A stretch of 64,000 nt of DNA from the NCBI GenBank assembly GCA_030867875.1, contig JAOWCC010000936.1:12222095-12286094 (forward strand), read 5' to 3'. Source of the DNA: Actinernus sp. WN-2022 (lineage: Eukaryota > Cnidaria > Anthozoa > Actiniaria > Actinernidae). The translations under genes and the position numbers were made by a program. The notes beneath the pieces were generated by a model. That model did not search any database. It saw only the letters and a program-made list of their open reading frames with translations, and was not told the origin of the DNA. This document shows, piece after piece, positions 31,900-43,048 of the stretch (its first letter is position 1; the number at the start of each line of letters is the position of its first letter).

Positions 31900-32430
31900 T
31901 GTTTTAGATAAGTCTAAGCACTCCTCTGCTTCAGAGGCCTTGGACGAACTTGGCTGGGGTTCCTTATCAGAGAGATGCAGAAAGTACCGTATCTTATTTG
32001 TTTTTTAAATGTTTAAATGGTTTTATAGACTGGGATTTTACTTTTACTTTTAAGAGATACATGCACGACTACAATACCAGAAGTAAGAACGACATTTATA
32101 AGCCTAAATCTAGTTCGTTTGGCCAACGTCGCCTTTGTTTTCATGCCATTCAGGACTGGAATTTGCTGTCTGAGTGCACGAGGAACATTCTAAATCTAGA
32201 TCAATTTAACCTGATCATTTATATATAGTAGTAAGTTATTGTTGTTATTATTATTATGTTTATAGCTATTTTTTAATTAATACTTTATATTATTGGATTT
32301 TAACCTTTTATAGATTCATAGACATTTATATATATATATATATATTTTACTCTAATACAGGACCTTCCTGAAAATCACCTTAGGGTGAGGTTTGCCCCCT
32401 ATATAAATATTTAAAAGTATTATTATTTGG
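31900..32430 (+). pseudogene. Non-LTR retrotransposon relic: C-terminal tail and 3' UTR
   Basis: Fragments LGWGSLSER, FKCLNGFIDWDF, HDYNTRSKNDIYKP and FHAIQDWNLLSE are the conserved tail of CR1/jockey-like proteins. One frameshift lies near 31990. After the stop at 32228 the 3' UTR runs to AAATATTTAAAAGTATTATTATT near 32427. The upstream polymerase is absent, so the copy is 5'-truncated. Confidence 0.8.
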
Positions 32431-32649
32431 AACTATAAGGGCACAGTTCCGGCATGAATTTGTTTCAAGCGAACTACTTACAGTAATTTATCCCTGGTAC
32501 CTCGAATTTTTCGCTGACTCGACTGAAGATTTTGAATCACTGGAACTTTATACCCTAGCCTGGTTGAAATCTTGGATCCTCATCAACTCGAATTGTTTTT
32601 AAAATATCATGTCTGAATCTATCTTTTATTCGGCTTTTACAGGAAATAG

Positions 32650-32893
32650 TAGTGTGAAATCCAGAGACACTTGCACTTAGCTAAGTTGGTTTATAAAATG
32701 TATAATGACCAGGTTCCACCATCCATGTCCACTATAATAACGAAACGCAATAATAGTAGAGATTTAAGAGATAAATATATAAAATTATTGTTCCTAGGTT
32801 TAACACCTATCTTATGAAGCACTCCATTTCTCATAGAGGTGCAACCGTCTTGAACGCTTTGGCCGATAATTGTGACCCCTCAGCTAGTGTTAA
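32650..32893 (+). pseudogene. Second retroelement tail relic, left part (split by the TTAA element)
   Basis: The + strand reads LHLAKLVYKMYNDQVPPSM and RDLRDKYIKL, then after a frameshift YLMKHSISHRGATVLNALAD. This is another retroelement C-terminal tail. The reading frame runs into TTAA at 32890-32893 and continues in frame at 37088-37203 on the far side of the 4.2 kb insertion. Confidence 0.7.
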
Positions 32894-32995
32894 GGTTACC
32901 GGATACCTTCAAGGCATGTTTTTTTGTTAAACAATTTTTTTGATTATTTGGAAAGTTTATGGATTGTCTTAGAATTTAGAAAAAAAAACATTATA

Positions 32996-33166
32996 AACTA
33001 ATTGAGATTTTGAGACGCGATACCGAATTATATTGCCGGCCAGTTGGGAGAAAATATATTCCGTATTGGGCGGAGTCGCGCAGCGACGAAGCCCAATACG
33101 AAGAATATATTTTCTTCCAACGCCGGCAATATAATTCGGTATCGCGTCTCAAAATCTCAATTAGTT
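32996..33166. repeat. Near-perfect 171 bp hairpin
   Basis: The left arm begins AACTAATTGAGATTTTGAGA and the right arm is its reverse complement. The arms of about 75 bp are closed by a short GTCGCGCAGCGAC stem. Part of the arm sequence (GAGACGC.ATACC..TTATATTG) recurs near 33567. The transcript would fold into a long double-stranded RNA. Confidence 0.9.
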
Positions 33167-34084
33167 TTGTATCGCGATTCAACAGTTAAGTCGGGAATTG
33201 TTAAAAGAAAGAAGAGAATGAAGCACCAAACTTATTCTGATCGTAATTTCAATTCTCAAAAGGCGCCTAGTATATCTATGGCAACGGTTTCACGGCTTGA
33301 GTGGCGAAAACTTTCGCGACGTGTTTTGAAATCTCTTCAAAAATTATGAAAATTGTACTTTTAGCGAATAAGAGTGTTAGATTTCTGACGGAAACTACAA
33401 TGCCAACCCTACCTTTAGGATTGAATGATGCTTATCTTGTAATTTACAGTGTTTTGAAGGTGAAATTGTAGAAATCTTGCTGTTGAACAAACGACTTTTG
33501 ACCTTGACCTGGAACCCATGTAACTGCAAGGGTTCGTGCAAGAGCCAATCAGAGGCTGGTATTCTGAGACGCAATACCATGTTATATTGGCGTCTCAAAA
33601 GTAAACAAAGTGATCAGTGAATCGTGATACTATTTCAAAAGATATAAAAGCTTGCGAGATATTTAGGAAAAACGTAATTAGAAGGAACTAAATAAATCAC
33701 CGAGGCGTTATAATCCCTTTACGTGTCACGGGCACCCCGTGGACTTTTAGCGGGAGCTGTTATCCGAGTAATTTGCAACTGTTGTTGTAGCTTTCCTTCT
33801 TCCAAATAACAAACGGGCATTTAGAGTCTTTTATCAATCGTTCGTATGGGGAAATCCAAAAGAGGAAAGCAAAGTTCTTGGGTAAAACATAAAGCCGGTG
33901 AACCCTGGACCGAAAAAGTAAGGAAACCGGCGATAAGGAGGAATTCGGTAAAAGGAGGATTGAGCTCGCGGACAGCGACAAAGGCTCGTGGTTCGAAGAA
34001 CGTGCGAAAGGCAGGGAAGAACAACCTTCAACTTCAGGGTCAACTCCAAATATAAGCAGCGCTAGCAGGCTTAATATAAACTAA

Positions 34085-34557
34085 AGCTAAACTCCCTTCT
34101 AACTCGACTAATTCCCAGCTCCAGCTCCCACCAGGCTCGTTCCGTTGTAGGAAGAACTGCGCCACTTGCCCTTACATTCCTGACGGACTTACTAACTATA
34201 CTTTCTTTGCCACCGGTCAAACGCGCTCTATCAAATTTAACCTGACCTGTAACACCAAAAATCTATTCTACATGATCCAATGTAACCTCTGCAATCTACA
34301 ATATATAGGTGAGACTAAACGACGCTTAAAAGACAGATTTAACGAACACCGCCGGACGATAGATAACTCTAACAACAAATCTAAACCCACAACGGTTGCC
34401 GAACATTTTCTTAATTCTCCTAATCACACTGCCAACGACATGCAACTTATTCCTATTGAAAAAATATTTTCTAAGAGTCTCTATACGTAAGGCCAGAGAA
34501 GCGTTTTTAATCGCACAGGCGAAAACACTCGAACCCTATGGCTTTAAAGAGGCATAG
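34085..34557 (+). pseudogene. Penelope-like retroelement relic: linker and GIY-YIG endonuclease
   Basis: The + strand encodes the cysteine-rich linker (FRCRKNCATCPYIPDG, TRSIKFNLTCNTKNLFYMI), then the GIY-YIG nuclease with LQYIGETKRRLKDRFNEHRR, AEHF and DMQLIPIEKIF. A frameshift near 34486 displaces the last part (RKAREAFLIAQAKTLEPYGF), which ends at about 34557. It is better preserved than the copy at 21966 and has no stop in the nuclease core. No reverse transcriptase lies upstream, so it is 5'-truncated. It lies inside the TTAA element. Confidence 0.87.
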
Positions 34558-34799
34558 TCATCGGTTTATACGCATGCGCAGCAGAGACGAGTAGTTGAGT
34601 TTTCCGTGGGCCACGGGAAACTCAACTTATCCGCCATCAATTCGAGCGTGGTATAATCTGGTCCAATTTAACAGCTTGCGTGGGCCATCAGTCCTCCAAA
34701 CTTCGTACAGTATTTTAGATGTATATATTTATTAGTGCTATAGCCTTTTTTTGTTTGATTTACGAAAATGAGCTAGAAAATTTCGAAAAAAACACGAAG

Positions 34800-35700
34800 T
34801 CATCGTGGCGTGAACTAACGGTATGTTTGTACTAGTTCTATTTATCGGATGTCGTGCACTTGAAAACAATTTTTATCACTTCAAATGAATGTCGATTGTT
34901 CACATGGCTATCCTGTGTGAGCTGCTGTAGTTATTTGGAATCATGGGATGTTTGAACGGTGCATTTCGTACACTTTTGCAAGCATAGTGTAGCGCGCTGT
35001 TTACTCGTAACGCAGTCTGTGAATTAATAACAAGCTTGTTTGTACTAGTTCGATCTATCGGTTTTCAACTCCAAAACAATTTCGATACCTTCAAACGAAT
35101 TTCGATTGCTCATAAGACTATCCTGTGTGAGCTGCTGTGGTTATTTGGGCATCAGGGAATTATTAAACGGGAGTTTGCCTACAGTTTTGGAAGCATACTG
35201 TAGCGCGCTCGACCATAGAATGTTTATTTGCAACGGAAGTCTGTTTATAACCTAACTAGTTCGATCTATCGGTTTTTATGGACTCCAAAACTATTTTGAT
35301 AGCTTCAAATGAATGTAGATTGCTCAGAAGACTATCCTGTGTGAGCTGCTGTGATTATTTGGACATCAGGGATTTTTTAAACGGGAGTTTGCCTACAGTT
35401 TTGGAAGCATTGTGTAGTGCTTGACACTGCAATGTTTACTTGTGAAGAAAATCCTTTGAGCTTACTTAGCGTGTTTGTACTAGTTCGAACTATCGGCTTT
35501 TATGGACTGGAAACTTATTTTACAGCTTCATGAATACGTATGTCGGTTGATCAGGAGACTATGCTCTTTGTGTTTGTGGTTTGTTTGGCATCAGAAAGTA
35601 TTTTTAATGTACTTTTTGTTCGATTTTCGTGAAGTGTTTGGACATAATTCGCCGATATCAGATCTTATGCAAAATTGTCCAAATCAAGCATGTTCAACAT
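34800..35700. repeat. Satellite-like tandem repeat, about 210 bp unit, four copies
   Basis: Units are anchored on CTAGTTCGATCTATCGG-like blocks near 34831, 35046, 35257 and 35478. Each continues with CTCCAAAAC.ATTT, TCAAATGAATGTCGATTG, a CTATCCTGTGTGAGCTGCTG block and TTTTGGAAGCAT. The same family recurs at 47640-47960 and 51240-51990. Confidence 0.8.
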
Positions 35701-35709
35701 TCTAAGAAC

Positions 35710-37080
35710 AGAACTATTTGTCCAAATGTTATCATATCCAACTCAACTTCTTCCCCCATCGACTCTGAAGCCATTGTTATAACGTGGTACCCTAATACAG
35801 GGCCACCAGCCTTCAAAATGCTACTACAAATCCTCCCCTTTGCGACCTTCTCACGTACGCTCGCTCAACCGGGAAGATTTTGATATGCTAATTAGTACTT
35901 TCTGCACGCCTACTGCGCATGACTACCAGGTGACCATGCCCCTTTAACATCCGGGAAGAGTCATACTAGATATCTGTTTTCACCTTCTTAACATTTTTTG
36001 ACTGTCTATCATATTGTAATCTGTTTTATGACAGCTCAGTATCACGTTCAAAAATACACGTCAATGTAAATTTTCTTTCTTCATTGTACCTGAAGAAGAT
36101 TGTACCACTAATTTCAAAATTCTACGTTGTATCGGTCTTTGCTTCTCTATAGTTATTTAATATAAACTGTCGTTTGGCTTACTAGGAACCAGCACTGAGT
36201 CATTTGAAGAGACTGACGACGCGAGCAGTGATGAGTTCACATCGGAGTCTGATTCAGATCCGAGTTTCACTCCTGGGCCGTTGTCAATCCTCGACTTCTC
36301 AATCGTGAGCTTGAGAGGACTTCAACTTGCAGTTGTTGTAGAAATTTGGGAATGAAACTTAACGGCTCTCGAACTGAGCGAAACTGTTGAATTGTTGTAA
36401 GAGCGAAATATTTCTTATGAAATATGACCTATTTACCAAATTCCCGCGAATTTCACTACTGCTTTGAAGTTCCAGGGGTCCTTGCGTAGTCATTGGCTAG
36501 TTGGTTCGAAGTGTTGATATTTGCTTTGATGAGGTGTGAAATGTTCACAAAACTTTATACGCCAAATCTCCGACTAGGTTTTTCTTTCTCTCCTCTCTCT
36601 TTGAATGAATTAATAGGGTATGCAGACTTGCCAGATTTTGATAAAACTCTGCCAAAAGACAGATAGGTTACTGTCAAAGAAAAGTATGTGAGCGTTTAGC
36701 AATATTCAAAGTATTTTTCCTCGTAGAGTATCCCGCGTAATGTGACTCGGACATTATTGAAAACTAAAACTTTAGGAATGAATTGCATTTGAATGAAGTA
36801 AAATATTAACAAATGCTCACATCCTTTTTAGGCTGTCATATGCTGATTTACATTGTGCAGTTGAATTGTTTTTATGCGTTAACCCGAAAGCTGCTAATTC
36901 ACTTTTATAAACCTTGTCAGTTTTGCGTTTGTTGGCTTAGCATTGCTTTACAATGAAATACTTTTTTAAACAAATCCATTCAGCGTATTGTACACTTCAT
37001 AAGCTTTACAGAGGTATATAGGTTTCTTTAAAACAACGCGCGTATAACATTATTAACGAGAGAGACCCGCGAAGGTATCC
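35710..37080. other. Remaining interior of the TTAA element, nothing coding identified
   Basis: Near 36089 a TAC-CTGAAGA-AGATTG stretch followed by CAAAATTCTACG resembles a decayed hammerhead region of the Penelope-like type. A short acidic/serine-rich reading (SFEETDDASSDEFTSESDSD) lies at about 36200-36260 behind an AG and could be an exon fragment, but has no partner. Confidence 0.35.
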
Positions 37081-37087
37081 GGTAACC

Positions 37088-37205
37088 TTAAGTCATTTTG
37101 TAACATGGGAAGAACGGCTGAAGCACTGCATGATATTAACTTTAATGCAGTATCTGTACAACATTTTCGTAAGGGTAATGATGTTTATAGTAATGTTATT
37201 ATTCA
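37088..37205 (+). pseudogene. Second retroelement tail relic, right part
   Basis: From the TTAA at 37088 the frame continues (K)SFCNMGRTAEALHDINFNAV and SVQHFRKGNDVYSNVIIH, then stops at 37206. It continues the frame of 32650-32893 exactly once one TTAA copy is removed. Confidence 0.7.
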
Positions 37206-37399
37206 TTAATTTTAAACATAGATTTAGATTTATTTATAGTCAATATATACTTATTCAATATATATATTCAATATATATAGTTATTTAGTAGGATTCCTCA
37301 TATATAAATATTATTGTTAAATATATATTTTTAGTCAACATATATCTTAGAACTAATTGGTTATATTTTTAACGACTTAGTATAACATGTACTAGTTAA

Positions 37400-37897
37400 A
37401 GTGCATATAAGCCCTGGCTAATTATATTTCTTACGAAGAGATTAGAGGCCATAGACAAAGGATTCCGAAATAAAAAGTTGATTTGATTTATTTTTCATGG
37501 TGTATTGGCCGTTCAAATTTGCCCACAAATGTGTATTGGGTTGCCTGTGGACAAACATCAAGCGCGCTAGAGCGCTTTACAAAATTGGCACTGGGTCTAG
37601 TTTGATGTCATCAACAGAACACGCTCGATGCGCCATTGCATGAAAGGCCTTACCGAATAAAGCTCTTCGAAACGTTTAGCGCGATATTATTATCTTTCTC
37701 GGTTATCTGTTCAATTATTTTGCAAACAAGCCAACGTTTTAAAGCCGCGAAGAGACGAATTCTGTTTATGACATCACGTTTTATTCTCATCCCAGTCTCC
37801 GAAGGTGCGCGGAAATTATTCTACATTTGGAAGTTTAGTCGCTAAAAAAATTATGAAAACATTTTTATTTAGAAATTGGCCAGGGCTTATATGCACT
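37400..37897. mobile_element. TTAA-flanked MITE (498 bp), same end family as 24605-25037
   Basis: It starts AGTGCATATAAGCCCTGGC and ends with the exact reverse complement, with TTAA at 37396-37399 and 37898-37901. The first 14 bases match the MITE at 24605 except one (A for G), so the two probably use the same transposase. The interior differs. It contains a GCGCGCTAGAGCGC palindrome near 37561 and no real gene. Confidence 0.87.
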
Positions 37898-37904
37898 TTA
37901 AGTT

Positions 37905-38229
37905 CTTTTAAATTATTTTGTTATACACGACCCCACAAGCAATTGTGCTTTAAACATTTATCGTGTTTAAATATTATTACCTCGCCATTCATAGCGAACT
38001 GTCAACTTGTGGTTTCGTGCCGTGACGTAAGGGTATATTTAATCCACCATTACGTCATTTTTTCCTAAGGCCTAAGTTCCTCGTGTAACTTTATTTAAAT
38101 ATATTTTTTGAACAACCCCCACTCGGAGTGGGAACTTACTCTTCAAAGTTTGCTTAACGCTGATTGGCTAGTTTTATTTCAACATTTATCAACCGGCAGA
38201 CTAATAATTCAGTGCAAATGTTACTAGAT
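37905..38229. other. Intronic sequence, nothing identified
   Basis: AT-rich sequence between two short elements. No coding motif or RNA gene is visible. Confidence 0.4.
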
Positions 38230-38433
38230 AATAGCCCACTTCCGAGATATGCCTCACTTCCTACGTACAAAGGAATTAAAACAAGGCTCCGTGAATAATG
38301 CTGAGTCATTCGTGACAAACTACAGAAGTGCTGTAGTCTTCTCATGAACGACTGAGCATTATGCACGGAGCTCGAGCCTCGTATTTCTTTCTTTCTACGT
38401 AGGAAGTGAGGCATATCTCGGAAGTGGGCTATT
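38230..38433. repeat. Foldback element, about 204 bp
   Basis: The left arm AATAGCCCACTTCCGAGATA continues through GCCTCACTTCCTACGTA and is matched by its reverse complement at 38392-38433. Inner arms (GGCTCCGTG.ATAATGCT, AGTCATTCGTGA) also pair. The whole unit can fold on itself. No target duplication was found. Confidence 0.85.
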
Positions 38434-38609
38434 GCCACTTACAGAGCTTGGGATACCTGTGATTTCAAAAGGTGTTTTTATAAGTCAAACCTTAGGCTGT
38501 CGCTTACCTTGCGCGATTCAGTTTTTAATATAATATTTCACTTTGCAGGTAATTATTGAAGAAAACGGTAAATTTAAAGAGATAATATTTTGAACCTTGT
38601 TTATTTCAG

Positions 38610-38926
38610 GTTGTGTCGATATTCCAGTAGGCCTTGAACACAGGAACATTATCCCTGACAACAGGTTTTCAGCTTCGTCGGTGTACATAGGTTCTTCGGG
38701 ATACCTTGCTCACAATGCAAGGTTTAGTGCGGCCAAAGGCTGGGCACCTGAAACAAACAATGATGCTGATGACTATCTTCAGATTGACCTGGATGCTGTG
38801 TACGTCATTTGCGCTGTTGCTACTAAAGGAAATGGAGGAGGTGGCGAATGGGTGACATCATATCAGATACAACTCTCCATGGATAACCAAAGGTGGACAA
38901 CTTATCAGGAAGGCGGAAGCGATAAG
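38610..38926 (+). CDS. Exon 2 of the F5/8C (discoidin) domain gene
   Basis: A TTTATTTCAG acceptor precedes 38610 and AAG|GTGACG follows 38926. The exon starts in phase 1 and ends in phase 0. It encodes about two thirds of an F5/8C domain: opening Cys with DIPVGLEHRNIIPDN, the SASS block, the ARFSAAKGWAPE stretch, DDYLQIDLDA, the AVATKGNGGG loop and YQIQLSMDNQRWTTY. This beta-sandwich typically binds lipid, sugar or matrix partners outside the cell. The domain is completed by exon 3 at 62281. The short frame beginning at ATG 38597 is only this exon read through the intron boundary. The ligand is unknown. Confidence 0.92.
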
Positions 38927-39306
38927 GTGACGTATTAAATTTAAAAATATCAAGATCAATCACCAAGTTGATCATGCATAAATACAACGAACGTTCATTT
39001 GTGATAAACTTGACATAAAAATAAACAAATAATTCAAGAACGGTTGTGTACAAATTACCCTCATATCGATCACATTGACTGCTAGCAAGTCCTTCTATTC
39101 TGCTATTTTCTATATAAGTACGGCTAAACATGGCATGACATGGTTCAACATAGAGCAACAATAGACCAGTTCGCATTTAGAAACACGTCCAAACATCATT
39201 ACGCGAAATACAGTGCTTGTATGGGAATCCGATGCCAAATAATTCCCGTAAAATTGAATTTCTGAAATATTCACTGTCTACAAACCTAGATACCAGGTAA
39301 AAGTTT

Positions 39307-39493
39307 AACTGATCAAAATTTGAGGGATGTAGCTGTGTTGGGAAGCGTGCAATCGTGTTTTCAGTTTTCCATACATTTGTTTGTAAATTTTCACGCGGAC
39401 CTTGACTCGTTGTTACAGACAAATGTATGGAAAACTACAAACACGATTGCACGTTTCCCAGCACAGCTACATCCCTCAAATGTTGATCAGTTA
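39307..39493. repeat. Foldback element, about 187 bp
   Basis: AACTGATCAAAATTTGAGGG starts the left arm, and its near-exact reverse complement closes the right arm at 39493. The arms of about 74 bp include AGCTGTG(T/C)TGGGAA, CGTGCAATCGTG and TTTTCCATACATTTGT. The loop is about 38 bp. It lies in the second intron, 380 bp after exon 2. Confidence 0.85.
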
Positions 39494-39499
39494 AGGTTA

Positions 39500-40040
39500 A
39501 CTCAAAACGAAAACGATGGGGAATTGTTTACGCACAGAAATGTAGGTTTAGTACTAGTGTCGTATACCAAAATCTCCGTCCAAATAAATATATTGACGGA
39601 GAAATACCAAAAGGACGTTTTTAACCGGAAGTAAAATGTTATTTTGATTGACAGCAGATCAATTAATATACATGCCAAGTGCTTACTCGCTCGTAAGGAA
39701 AGTGTGGGGAAAGCTAGCGCATAAATTCATAAATTCAGGCGGTAGGGGATTTTTTTTTTCGCCCAGAAAACGGATCGCAGAAGACGGATATCGAAGCGGC
39801 CGCCATATTGGCCGAATGGGATTGGGACCTGGGATCGAGTGACAAATGGATGGGGGAGGGGGTGGGGGGAAGAAGAAGAAGCAAGGAAATACCGCTTGCC
39901 CGGAAAATATCGATTTCTGAGAAGCTTTTTAAAATCCCGTCCACTAGAGGACGGGAATTTTGATTGGTTGAAAACGTCATGTGAAGCAGTTGCCATGTTT
40001 ACTTGTGAACTAGTTGGATCTATCTATTTTCATGGACTCG
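39500..40040. other. Intronic sequence with a hairpin, no gene
   Basis: ATCCCGTCCACTAGAGGACGGGA at 39932-39955 forms a short perfect hairpin. Around 39990-40035 is a fragment of the 210 bp satellite (ACTAGTTGGATCTATC, TTCATGGACTCGAAA). Frames on both strands at 39727-40066 are not supported. Confidence 0.45.
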
Positions 40041-42955
40041 AAATAATAATAATAAACTTTATTTAAGTGTCTAAGTTATTTAGCTTTGACAAGCTAATTG
40101 GGGACACTGTGCTATCTAACATAATCTAACATGTCTAATGTACTAACCCGGCCAATTAACTAAAAATATCAAAGTGTACAGTAAAAAAGATTAAAAATAG
40201 ATAAGAATAAAACAAAATCTATATACTTAATTATAAATGCAGACTAAAAAAATATATATTGTATAACATACATAAGGTATTCCTAAACCAGTCCAGGTAT
40301 TGCATAATTGATTGATTCATGCCCTGCAAAGGTCACAGCAGTTGCAGTTATTGTCCAACATGCTTTTGATGTCTAGCTTACGTATGTTAGCCTTAAACGT
40401 ATTAAGGCTTGTTGAGCTCCTGATGTCATTGCTCAACCTTGACCATAACACTGGTCCAAAATACCGTAGTGAATGCTTGCTGTATAATTAACGATATTAT
40501 ATCTAGGTATATTAAAATCACTATTTCTTATTGAATAACGCGATTGCTTAAAACAAAATATTTCTGCTACGCTACTAGGTACAAGTTGATTTTTTACTTT
40601 GTACATGTAGATTGCTGTATCCTGTAGTCTCCTGTTATGTAACGATGGCAGCCGAGAGTCTGTCTTGGTTCTATAAAGTTCTTAACGCACGTTCTTGGAT
40701 ACGCTCTACTTTTCTACCATCTGAAGCCTTACAGAACTGCCATATTACATGCAGTAAGTAAGAAACGGAAGAATGGCGGACTTGTAAATCGTTAGTTTGG
40801 CTGTGCATGGGATCAAATTGCGCAGGCGCATAAGCGCTCCTACTTTCTTATTAGCCTTCTTGCACAGCTCGCTAATGTGACTACTAAAATTGATACTCTC
40901 GTCGATATATACCCCTAGTAATTTAATATGATTAGTATTATTGATAACCTGACCATCTATATGTATATCAATACTCTGACTGTTCGTGTCCACGTTCCTA
41001 GTGTTAATGGTGAATGCCTGAAACGTGTCCGAGTTCGCTAAGAGGTAGTTATACGTGTACCATAACGCTGCTCGTTGACTTTCCTTCTCTAGACTATTGT
41101 TCACTATGCTAAAGTCAGTCCCCAATGTGTATAGCTGATGGTCGTCAGCATACATTGTCAAGCTTGCATTTCTCACGTAATAAGCCATGGCGTTCTGGAA
41201 ATGATTCACAGCAACGGCCCGAATGATGATCACTGAGGACATCCTCTAGTCATTTCCTTCAACTCACTAGTTGAATTGCCCAGCTTAACTCTGTTCATGC
41301 GATTTTCAAAGAATGATCGCATGAGGTTGAGAGAGGCTGGAGCAAATCCATACGATTTGAGCTTTGAGTGACTGAGACAATCGAAGCCCTTGCTCATGTC
41401 AGTAGAGAACTCAAGTTAATACAGTCATTGAAGAGCCTAGTAAGGGACGGGGCAATCCCACTTGCCACCATCAGTTTTCAATAGTTTGGGCGGTGCACGC
41501 GGATTCCAGCCACAAGCCTTCCTAGGATTAAGTTGTCAACAGCGCTTTCTACTTCGCTCTGACTAACTTTCGTGAACTCGAAACTAGGGCCGGCATAGGT
41601 TTCCCGTATTGCCTTGACACTACTGTGATCTCTTTCTGTGAGGTTGATAACGTGATCGCCCCCAATACTGGCAGCAGCAGTAGTGAAGTAATTGGCAAGT
41701 AGTTCAGCTACTTCAGGTTGATTACTCGTTACCATACTTTGTCACTGATAAATGACTTGAACGTTTTGTAAAACGCAGATGGCTTACTGTGCAGTTCCTC
41801 CGACTTCTTGCGCCAGTATATGCAGATAGCCTTTCTCCGTTCTTTGCTGGCTATATTCCGGTACTTCTTTTTGAACTCAAAGTTCTCCTGTGTACGATCC
41901 ATTGCGAATAGGACAGCATACTTTATTTTGTTCCTTATCGCTTTCTTCCATTCCATTGTCATGTACGGTAAATCTTTCTCGCGAACCCTTTTTCTCTTCA
42001 TCGGAGCATGCTCGTTGACTATGCTCTCGAACAGGCCATTCCAATAATCATACTTGTCGTCGATGTCACTGAAAATATCGGCCACGTGCCACGGAGCGTC
42101 CAAGAGATCCTGATTCAGGTCTTTATAATCAGTGTTTCTCCCGCTCCTAAATGTGATAATTTTAGATCTATGCTTGCGTACTTTCTCCGTCATTACTCCG
42201 TACGCTAGGCAATGATCGGTTTTCAGTTTCTTTATTTTTTCCACTCTATGTACTACACGGATAATTACAAGTTAAAGAGTATGATAGACATTTAGGAGGA
42301 GGATACATAAAATACAGTATTAAATATGGTAGTAACAGGGGGAGAGTGTGCAGTGGTTAAAGGAGCCGAAGCTTTCGAGTTAACCACTGCCACAGGACAA
42401 CGTAAAATACAGGTTTAAGGTATATAAAACTGCGGTTGACTTAATCACTAATGTGTGGGTCATAGATACCGCATTTTCTGAACAGTTAAGGTGTAGTTGT
42501 CAGTATAACGTCCAGAAGTGTTCGAGAGTTCGGTGTAATTCTCGTGGGCCCGGAGATCACACACTGCAGGTTGTTTACTTCCTCCATATCGATAAGTATC
42601 TTTCCTTCGCGCTCATTAGGCCTAAGCCTGTCCATATTTAAATCACCAGCCAAACCAACAGATTGTTTCTTGAGTGACGCCCACATAGCAATGTCGTTGA
42701 TTTCCTGCTCTACTAGCTCAATGTATTTATGGCACCGGTTGTTTCCCTTGCCTGACTGCTTAGGAGATCTGTATACGGCGAGAAATATTCTCTCTCTCCT
42801 CAGTTCCAACCTTGGCCTCAACAGCAATTGCTTCAAGCGTCTTATAGGACTTCGCTAAGGCTATCTTGCGCGATGGTATAGCAGAGGAAAAATACACAAT
42901 CAGTCCCCCTCCACCTTTGACCCTGTCCTTACGATACATATGGTACCCGTTAAGA
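40041..42955 (-). pseudogene. Degenerate CR1/L2-like non-LTR retrotransposon
   Basis: The minus strand carries a 5'-truncated element. From about 42955 downward: endonuclease (NGYHMYRKDR, GGGGLIVYFSS, a SVGLAGDLN block, LLDVILT, PHISD), then a linker (about 42217-41729) rich in basic residues, then the start of the polymerase region (FEFTKVSQSEVESAVDNL near 41580), and the catalytic YADD at about 41141-41152, with LLGVYIDESINFSSHI following. The 3' UTR ends in AAATAAAGTTTATTATTATT at 40041-40060. Several frameshifts and stops separate the parts, and a 229 bp insertion splits the endonuclease SDH motif. The 3' tail differs from the (TATC)n tail of the intact element at 8577, so they are different families. 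Confidence 0.88.
42218..42446. mobile_element. 229 bp insertion splitting the endonuclease motif
   Basis: On the minus strand the protein reads ..YDPHISD, then unrelated sequence for about 229 bp, then HCLAYGVMTEKV. The trinucleotide ATC is present at both junctions (42215-42217 and 42444-42446). The insert holds a CAGTGGTTAA..TTAACCACTG hairpin. Its class is not clear. Confidence 0.6.
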
Positions 42956-43048
42956 ATAAATTGGCTATTTGGATACGAGGGCTATTAATGCTTTATTCAG
43001 TGTTTTCAGTTCGTCGAACTTGTTTTGTATGCTTTTATGTTAAGATGA

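Larger units (their letters stand above)
32894..37087. mobile_element. TTAA-flanked 4194 bp element with 17 bp terminal inverted repeats (piggyBac-like)
   Basis: Left end GGTTACCGGATACCTTC and right end its exact reverse complement, bounded by TTAA at 32890-32893 and 37088-37091. Removing the element and one TTAA rejoins the disrupted reading frame (..PSASV-K-SFCNMG..), which shows that this is an insertion. Inside are a 171 bp hairpin, a Penelope-like relic and a 210 bp satellite, but no transposase frame, so it is a large non-autonomous copy or one that has collected other elements. Confidence 0.88.

Noticed and set aside
36190..36330. Acidic Ser/Glu/Asp stretch as a possible exon
   Set aside because: It lies inside the TTAA element without a supporting donor or partner exon, and no domain is present.
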